From: Eubacterium sp.
Lineage (GTDB): Bacteria; Bacillota; Clostridia; Lachnospirales; Lachnospiraceae
DNA: 18,760 nucleotides
Reading direction: 5' to 3'
Assembly: GCA_024681495.1 (NCBI GenBank)
Contig: JAILAS010000092.1
Span: forward strand, 1-18,760
In this document: in pieces, positions 14,580 through 18,760 of the stretch
Layout of the letters: every line of letters begins with the position of its first letter
How positions within the stretch are numbered: position 1 is the first letter of the stretch
Notes under the pieces: generated by a model
Database searches by the model: none
Told to the model about the DNA's origin: nothing
The model's input: the letters and a program-made list of their open reading frames with translations, nothing else
Program-made: the position numbers and the translations under genes

Positions 14580-15386
14580 ATGAATATTTTAGTTTGCGCA
14601 AAGCAGGTTCCCAATACCAAGAATGTTACTACGGATCCCGAGACAGGACGTATTAACCGTGAGGGAGTTGAATCTATATTGAACCCCGATGATGCAAATG
14701 CTCTTGAGGCTGCCCTTGAGATCAAGGATAAGGATCCCGAGAACGTACACGTTACCGTTATCTCCATGGGTCCCGATCAGGCCAAGGACATGCTCATCGA
14801 GTGCATGGCTATGGGTGCCGATGATGCCATCCTTCTTTCCGACAGAAGGTTCGGTGGATCCGACACATGGGCTACTTCCAATGCAATCGCTGCCGGTATG
14901 GCTAAGTACAACAAGGAGATGGGCGGATTCGACCTCATCCTTGGCGGAAGACAGGCTATCGACGGAGATACCGCACAGGTTGGTCCCCAGATCGCTGAGA
15001 AGCTCGGCGTAGCACAGGTTACCTACGCTCAGAAGATCGACATCGACGGAAAGAAAGTTACCGTTCAGCGTCAGCTCGAGGACGGCTACGAGACCATCGA
15101 GATCAACATGCCCTGCATGATTACCTGTGTTAAGGAGCTCAACACTCCTCGCTACATGAACGTAGGCCGCATCTACGATGCCATCGATCAGCCTGAGCGC
15201 ATCAAGACATGGACTTTTGACGATGTCGAGATCGAGCAGGAAGAGACCGGACTTAAGGCATCTCCCACCAACGTATTTACTTCCTTCGCACCCGCACCCA
15301 AGGGCGCAGGCGTTATGCTCGAGGGAACCGACCAGGAGATGGTTGACGCGTTGATGAGCAGTCTCAAAGAAAAGCATTACATTTAA
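14580..15386 (+). CDS. etfB: Electron transfer flavoprotein, beta subunit
   Basis: The 268-residue protein starts with NILVCAKQVPNTK and has LNPDDANALEAALE and ILLSDRRFGGSDTWATS. The nucleotide/FAD-binding block GRQAIDGDTAQVGP is at 123-136. The last two motifs resemble those of the clostridial EtfB that works with butyryl-CoA dehydrogenase, where EtfB holds the flavin that splits electron pairs from NADH. Bifurcation is therefore plausible but unproven. The loop reads GGSDTWATS where many relatives have AGADTLATS, a small change near the flavin. The AAGGAGG site (14568-14574) lies 5 nt before the ATG. Confidence 0.95.
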   Translation: MNILVCAKQVPNTKNVTTDPETGRINREGVESILNPDDANALEAALEIKDKDPENVHVTVISMGPDQAKDMLIECMAMGADDAILLSDRRFGGSDTWATSNAIAAGMAKYNKEMGGFDLILGGRQAIDGDTAQVGPQIAEKLGVAQVTYAQKIDIDGKKVTVQRQLEDGYETIEINMPCMITCVKELNTPRYMNVGRIYDAIDQPERIKTWTFDDVEIEQEETGLKASPTNVFTSFAPAPKGAGVMLEGTDQEMVDALMSSLKEKHYI

Positions 15387-15402
15387 GCGAAGGAGGTCTA
15401 AC

Positions 15403-16482
15403 ATGGCTAGAGTAGAAGATAAAAGCGCTTGGAAAGGCGTATGGGTATTTGCCGAGCAGCGTGACGGTGTTCTCAATAACGTTGCCATTGAACTTTTAGG
15501 CGAAGGCAGGAAGCTCGCAAATGATATCGGAACAGAGCTTTGTGCCCTTCTCATGGGAGAGAACGTTTCCTCCCTTACAGATGAGCTTATTGCATACGGT
15601 GCCGACAAGGTATATGTTTGCGACAATCCCTTGCTCAAGAACTACACCACAGATGCATACACCAAGGTAATCTGCGAAGCAATCGATGAGTACAAGCCCG
15701 AGATTATTCTCCTGGGTGCTACTCACATCGGACGTGACTTAGGTCCCCGTGTTGCTAAGCGTACCACCACAGGTCTTACGGCCGATTGTACTCACCTCGA
15801 CTATGACACCGACAAGTACATGGAGTTCCTCTCCACCGTTACTACCGCTAAGGTGCCCGAGGAGAGAGTTGCCAAGAATAAGGAAAACCTTAAGATGACC
15901 CGTCCCGCATTTGGCGGTAACCTCATGGCTACCATCATCTGCCCCGCTACCCGTCCCCAGATGGCTACCGTACGCCCCGGCGTTATGGACAAGGCTGAGA
16001 AGGACACTTCCAGGAAGGGCGAGGTTATCAACATCAGCACCACCCTCGTTGAGGATGATATCCGCACCAAGATCGTCGAGATCGTTAAGAGCGCCAAGGA
16101 GATGGTTTCTCTTACCGACGCCGAGATCATCGTATCCGGTGGCGCAGGCCTCGGTGGCCCCGACGGATTCAAGCTCATGCAGGAGTTCGCTGATGTTTGC
16201 GGCGGCGTTGTAGGCGCTTCCCGTGCAGCAGTTGACTCGGGCTGGATCGATCACTCCCACCAGGTAGGTCAGACCGGTACTACCGTTAAGCCGAAAATCT
16301 ACTTCGCTTGCGGTATCTCCGGAGCTATCCAGCATCTTGCAGGAATGCAGAATTCTGACATCATCGTTGCCATCAACAAGAACGAGATCGCACCTATCTT
16401 CGAGGTTGCCGATTACGGTATCGTTGGAGATCTGTATAAGATCGTTCCGATGCTTATCGAGGAGTTCAAGAAGCTCGCGTAA
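15403..16482 (+). CDS. etfA: Electron transfer flavoprotein, alpha subunit
   Basis: The 359-residue protein has an N-terminal adenine-nucleotide-like domain (about 1-200, with ILLGATHIGRDLGPRVA and RPAFGGNLMATIICP). The C-terminal FAD domain contains SGGAGLGG (245-252), GASRAAVDSGWI, GQTGTTVKP (289-297) and YFACGISGAIQHLAGM. INKNEIAPIFEVADYGIVGD completes the flavin site. It pairs with EtfB and carries electrons between NADH, ferredoxin and the acyl-CoA dehydrogenase. There is no N-terminal ferredoxin extension, though the protein is about 20 residues longer than many bacterial EtfA. A perfect AGGAGGT (15391-15397) lies 5 nt upstream, and the operon ends with a strong terminator. Confidence 0.96.
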   Translation: MARVEDKSAWKGVWVFAEQRDGVLNNVAIELLGEGRKLANDIGTELCALLMGENVSSLTDELIAYGADKVYVCDNPLLKNYTTDAYTKVICEAIDEYKPEIILLGATHIGRDLGPRVAKRTTTGLTADCTHLDYDTDKYMEFLSTVTTAKVPEERVAKNKENLKMTRPAFGGNLMATIICPATRPQMATVRPGVMDKAEKDTSRKGEVINISTTLVEDDIRTKIVEIVKSAKEMVSLTDAEIIVSGGAGLGGPDGFKLMQEFADVCGGVVGASRAAVDSGWIDHSHQVGQTGTTVKPKIYFACGISGAIQHLAGMQNSDIIVAINKNEIAPIFEVADYGIVGDLYKIVPMLIEEFKKLA

Positions 16483-16562
16483 GTTAAAGTACAGGCCGGA
16501 CGAGCCTTACGCTTCGGGCGAATCGCTCGCAACGCTCCGGTGAACTAACCTCTAACTACGAC

Positions 16563-16640
16563 AAGACGGACGTAGTGAATCGAAACTCAGGTATTTCCAA
16601 TACCTTCGTTAAGATTCACTGACGCCCGTCTTTTTTTTTT
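16563..16640 (+). terminator. Long terminator of the acyl-CoA dehydrogenase operon
   Basis: The arms aagacggacgtagtgaatc (16563-16581) and gattcactgacgcccgtc (16613-16630) pair over about 18 bases with small bulges. They enclose an inner hairpin, aggtatt/aatacct, and are followed by ten T residues (16631-16640). This is one of the strongest intrinsic terminators in the window. Confidence 0.9.
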
Positions 16641-16712
16641 GTGCAGGAGGGGCCTGCACGAAAAAGTCTCCGTAAGAGGTGAATTTCACCTGCGCTAAAG
16701 GCGCTCGCAGGT
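16641..16712. repeat. Cluster of three perfect hairpins directly after the terminator
   Basis: gtgcagg/cctgcac (16641-16659, 5-base loop), aggtgaa/ttcacct (16677-16691) and acctgcg/cgcaggt (16688-16712) follow each other. The second and third share the bases cacct/acct, so only one can form at a time. No open frame with coding character is present. This belongs to a 755-bp stretch (16483-17237) without a supportable gene. Confidence 0.6.
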
Positions 16713-16714
16713 TG

Positions 16715-16845
16715 GCTGAAAACGGCGAATTTGCGAAATGGGATAGCTGGGGTTTTTCGCAAATCGGGCTGAAACCGCGAATTTGCGAAATGGGACAGCT
16801 GGGATTATTCGCAAATCGGCCGGAATCTGCGATTTTGCGAATCGG
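16715..16845. repeat. Tandem ~52-bp hairpin repeat, two and a half copies
   Basis: The core gcgaatttgcgaaatggga starts at 16725 and again at 16777. A degenerate third copy, gcgattttgcgaatcgg, begins at 16829; all are 52 bp apart. Each full unit folds on itself: cgaatttgcgaa pairs with ttcgcaaatcg across a loop containing agctgg. The third unit looks like the stem with its loop deleted. The repeats keep both strands open as low-complexity peptides, which I take as a side effect, not genes. Confidence 0.75.
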
Positions 16846-16853
16846 AGCACCTG

Positions 16854-17120
16854 AAAAGCTTGCACGGTCGAGGTTAACATGACGCCAGAGGGTCGTCTCC
16901 GCGCCGCCCATGGGTACGTAACGCCGGAACGTCAGTCCACGCGGGATGAGAAACAAATTTCAACAAAAACTAAGTTCCACACGTTGTTTTCCCATATAAG
17001 ATGTAACCATTCCCGCTACGCTTAAAAGCTTGCACGGATGTAGGTTTACATAACGCCGAACCTTGAACCACCCCCCCTGCCCCCAACGCATCTCCGTTTA
17101 ACATAACGCCAGAGCGTCAC
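16854..17120. repeat. Four dispersed copies of a second repeat (core TAACGCC)
   Basis: The 14-mer aaaagcttgcacgg occurs exactly at 16854-16867 and 17024-17037. In both copies it leads into aggttaacatgacgcc or its variant aggtttacataacgcc. Two further copies of the second half occur at about 16912-16937 (gtacgtaacgccggaacgtc) and 17091-17117 (tttaacataacgccagagcg). The copies come as two pairs, cores 39 and 53 bp apart. Between the pairs lies an AT-rich insert bordered by gcggga (16941) and tcccgc (17011). No transposase is visible. Confidence 0.65.
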
Positions 17121-17158
17121 CCCACACGCCCCCGGCTCCTCATTCCGGCTGGCTGGTG

Positions 17159-17188
17159 TAGACAACCGGGCGTATTCGGTGATAGAAT
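17159..17188 (+). promoter_or_regulatory. Probable promoter of the beta-propeller gene
   Basis: TAGACA (17159-17164) and TAGAAT (17183-17188) are spaced by 18 bp. Transcription would start near 17195, about 43 nt before the ATG at 17238. The nearest copy of the TAACGCC repeat ends about 40 bp upstream, where an activator could sit. Confidence 0.5.
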
Positions 17189-17237
17189 TGATGTACGAAA
17201 AGCGCGGGGCGTTCCGCGCGATCCGGGGGATGAGCAT

Positions 17238-18760
17238 ATGAGAAAATCTTTGTTTTTTGTCTGCTGCCTCTGCGCAGCTTTTTTCTTTTCGGGGAGCCGT
17301 TCCGCGCTCGCCGACACTTCTGCTGTCGACATTCAGGACTACGAGGCCGTCGTGTACGATACGACCGACGGCATGGCTTCCGAGGAGACCAACGCCATTG
17401 CGCAGACGGGCGATGGTTACATGTGGGCGGGCACCTATGCCGGGCTCTATCGCTACGACGGTCATAAGTTCGAGCAGATGGGCGGCGAGGAGGGCATTGC
17501 CAACGTCATGACGCTGTACGTCGACTCGAAGGGGCTGCTCTGGGTCGGCACCAACGACAGCGGTCTCTATTCGTACGATTACACCACCGGGGAGGTGGAG
17601 GTCTACGACGAGGACTGCGGCCTGAACGGCCTGTCCGTGCGCTCCATCTGCGAGGACAGTAAAGGCCAGATATTCGTGGGTACGGTGAGCGGCCTTAACG
17701 TTATTGGCACGGACGGCAGCGTCGCGTACTATTCAGAGTTCGAGGAGCTTAACAACATCAGCTCCCTGGACGTATTGCCGGACGACACCGTCGTCGGCGT
17801 CAGTAACAGCGGCATCTTCTTCGGCATTAAAAACGACGGCCTGGTATTCAGGTACATCTGCGAGGAAAATGGCGTCTACTTCACGGACCTGGCCGCGGAT
17901 TACAATGGCTCCGTATACGTTGGCACATCTACTTCCATTGTTTACAGGTATTCCATGAACTCGAAGGGGATGGTCCTTCAGCAGGAGTACGACTTCTTCG
18001 ATTGCGGATACTTCAACTACATGTGGTGCGACAACGAGACCGGCAAATGCTATTGCTGCAGCGAGGACGGAATGGGCTACATAAACAGCGCGGACGACAG
18101 CATCGTCTCTCTAAACAGAAACTCGTTCAACGCCTCCATCACCGGCGTGATGAAGGACTACCAGGACAACATCTGGTTCTGCTCCTCGAAGCAGGGCATC
18201 TTAAAGCTTTCCGAGAACGCATTCCTGAACGTTACAGCGAAGGCGGGAGTCGTCGACGCGGTCGTCAATGCGGTCCACCTCAAGGGTAACCTCCTCTATG
18301 TCGCCTGCGATTCCGGTCTCATCATCATCAACAGAAAGAACTACACCATCGTCGAGAATGACCTGACCGAGTCCCTCTATGGAATGAGAACACGCCACAT
18401 CCTCGAGGACTCCGAGGGCAACATGTGGTTCTCCACCTATGGCGAGGTGGGGCTTTTGGAGTACAAGGCGGACGGCACCATTGTCACCTACAACGAGGTG
18501 GACGGCACCATGGGCGGCAGGTTCAGGCTGTGCCTGGAGCTTAGCGATGGCACCATATTGGCGGCCAGCAATATGGGACTTTCATACATCCAAAACGAAA
18601 AGGTGGTCGACACAATAGGAGAGAAGGAGGGGTTCGTCGTTCCGCAGATGCTGACGATGGTGGAGTGCTCCGACGGCAGCATTCTGGCCGGCTCGGACGG
18701 AGACGGAATCTATAAGATAAAAGACGGCGAGATAGTCGACCTCGTCGGGCCCTCGAAGGG
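17238..18760 (+). CDS. Secreted or anchored beta-propeller (two-component-regulator-propeller type) sensor, 3' end outside the window
   Basis: The frame is open from the ATG at 17238 to the last base, giving 507 codons without a stop. GGGGGA (17225-17230) is the ribosome site. Residues 1-25 are a signal peptide (Arg-Lys, then a Phe/Cys/Leu/Ala core, ending SALA before D26). The rest is a chain of propeller blades of the Reg_prop kind, with the recurring pattern of an acidic DxxGxxWxGT turn: DGYMWAGTYAGLYRYD, SKGLLWVGTNDSGLYSYD, SKGQIFVGTVSGL, NGSVYVGTSTSI, QDNIWFCSSKQGILKL, EGNMWFSTYGEVGLLEY, DGSILAGSDGDGIYKI and others, about nine visible. Proteins of this build usually continue into a Y_Y_Y domain, a membrane helix and a GGDEF, histidine kinase or HTH output domain; which one follows here cannot be seen. 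It is likely an outside-sugar or peptide sensor. Codon use (AGG, CTG, CTC) differs from the preceding operon. Confidence 0.85.
   Translation, partial: MRKSLFFVCCLCAAFFFSGSRSALADTSAVDIQDYEAVVYDTTDGMASEETNAIAQTGDGYMWAGTYAGLYRYDGHKFEQMGGEEGIANVMTLYVDSKGLLWVGTNDSGLYSYDYTTGEVEVYDEDCGLNGLSVRSICEDSKGQIFVGTVSGLNVIGTDGSVAYYSEFEELNNISSLDVLPDDTVVGVSNSGIFFGIKNDGLVFRYICEENGVYFTDLAADYNGSVYVGTSTSIVYRYSMNSKGMVLQQEYDFFDCGYFNYMWCDNETGKCYCCSEDGMGYINSADDSIVSLNRNSFNASITGVMKDYQDNIWFCSSKQGILKLSENAFLNVTAKAGVVDAVVNAVHLKGNLLYVACDSGLIIINRKNYTIVENDLTESLYGMRTRHILEDSEGNMWFSTYGEVGLLEYKADGTIVTYNEVDGTMGGRFRLCLELSDGTILAASNMGLSYIQNEKVVDTIGEKEGFVVPQMLTMVECSDGSILAGSDGDGIYKIKDGEIVDLVGPSK

Noticed and set aside
14589..15638. 349-codon minus-strand open frame
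   Set aside because: It is antisense to etfB/etfA; the + strand genes have full family motifs and ribosome sites.
10280..16482. Complete butyrate-synthesis operon
   Set aside because: Thiolase, hydroxybutyryl-CoA dehydrogenase and crotonase genes are not in the window, so only the last reduction and CoA exchange can be claimed.
16483..16560. tRNA or small RNA gene after etfA
   Set aside because: Only weak GC-rich pairing (ccgga/tccgg) is present; no cloverleaf or T-loop sequence is visible.
16715..16845. Possible CRISPR array
   Set aside because: The repeats follow each other without unique spacers of constant length, each unit is itself a long hairpin, and no cas gene is near.
16609..16956. 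Minus-strand open frame coding for a repetitive peptide (SHFANS, SQIRGF)
   Set aside because: It is simply the translation of the 52-bp hairpin repeats plus the terminator. Both strands are open in this stretch, and no ribosome site or protein-like composition is seen.
17046..17465. 139-codon minus-strand open frame
   Set aside because: It crosses the propeller gene's promoter and signal peptide region and part of the TAACGCC repeats; no supporting motif.

Overview
The window reads as a low-redundancy piece of chromosome from a strictly anaerobic, Gram-positive fermenter of the Clostridia. A Lachnospiraceae-like or related family is my inference. The support is a very large fused 2-hydroxyacyl-CoA dehydratase activase, a DUF2225 protein, a Cytidylate_kin2-type kinase, an HD-GYP protein, a glutaminyl-tRNA synthetase, an acyl-CoA dehydrogenase/EtfBA set of the butyryl-CoA type, strong AGGAGG ribosome sites and TTGACA/TATAAT-like promoters. 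Every gene I can support lies on the + strand.

Layout. (1) 1-323: the end of a HicB-like antitoxin gene, entering from outside the window, and its terminator. (2) 382-4732: a good sigma-A-type promoter and one very large gene. It encodes two BadF/HgdC-type ATPase modules fused to DUF2229/HgdB-like modules, and belongs to oxygen-sensitive, ATP-driven radical chemistry on acyl-CoAs or related substrates. (3) 4740-10068: a probable five-gene operon with promoter and terminator: a rhomboid-fold membrane protein that has lost its protease residues and carries a zinc ribbon, glnS, a DUF2225 protein, a cytidylate-kinase-like protein and an HD-GYP c-di-GMP phosphodiesterase. (4) 10140-11174: a single SDR oxidoreductase gene with its own promoter, structured leader and terminator. 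(5) 11378-12844: the two subunits of an AtoDA-type CoA-transferase. (6) 12880-13000: two GC-rich hairpins. (7) 13072-16640: a NifU-C/Nfu scaffold, an acyl-CoA dehydrogenase, EtfB and EtfA, ending in a strong terminator. (8) 16641-17160: a non-coding tract of hairpins and two repeat families. (9) 17159-18760: a promoter and the first 507 codons of a secreted or anchored beta-propeller sensor protein that runs off the window.

How the genes fit together. Regions 4-7 look like a highly expressed fermentation module: an NAD(P)-dependent oxidoreductase, CoA exchange on a short-chain acid, and reduction of an enoyl-CoA by an acyl-CoA dehydrogenase coupled to an electron-transferring flavoprotein. 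If the EtfBA pair is bifurcating, as in Bcd-EtfAB, it would make reduced ferredoxin, the kind of low-potential donor an HgdC-type activase uses. The activase in region 2 could therefore be linked metabolically, though nothing in the window proves it. Thiolase, crotonase, 3-hydroxybutyryl-CoA dehydrogenase and a dehydratase alpha/beta pair are all absent here, so the substrate stays open. Codon choice supports high expression of regions 4-7: by eye, CGT for Arg and GTA/GCA/CTT are common there, while regions 2, 3 and 9 use much more AGG and CTC/CTG.
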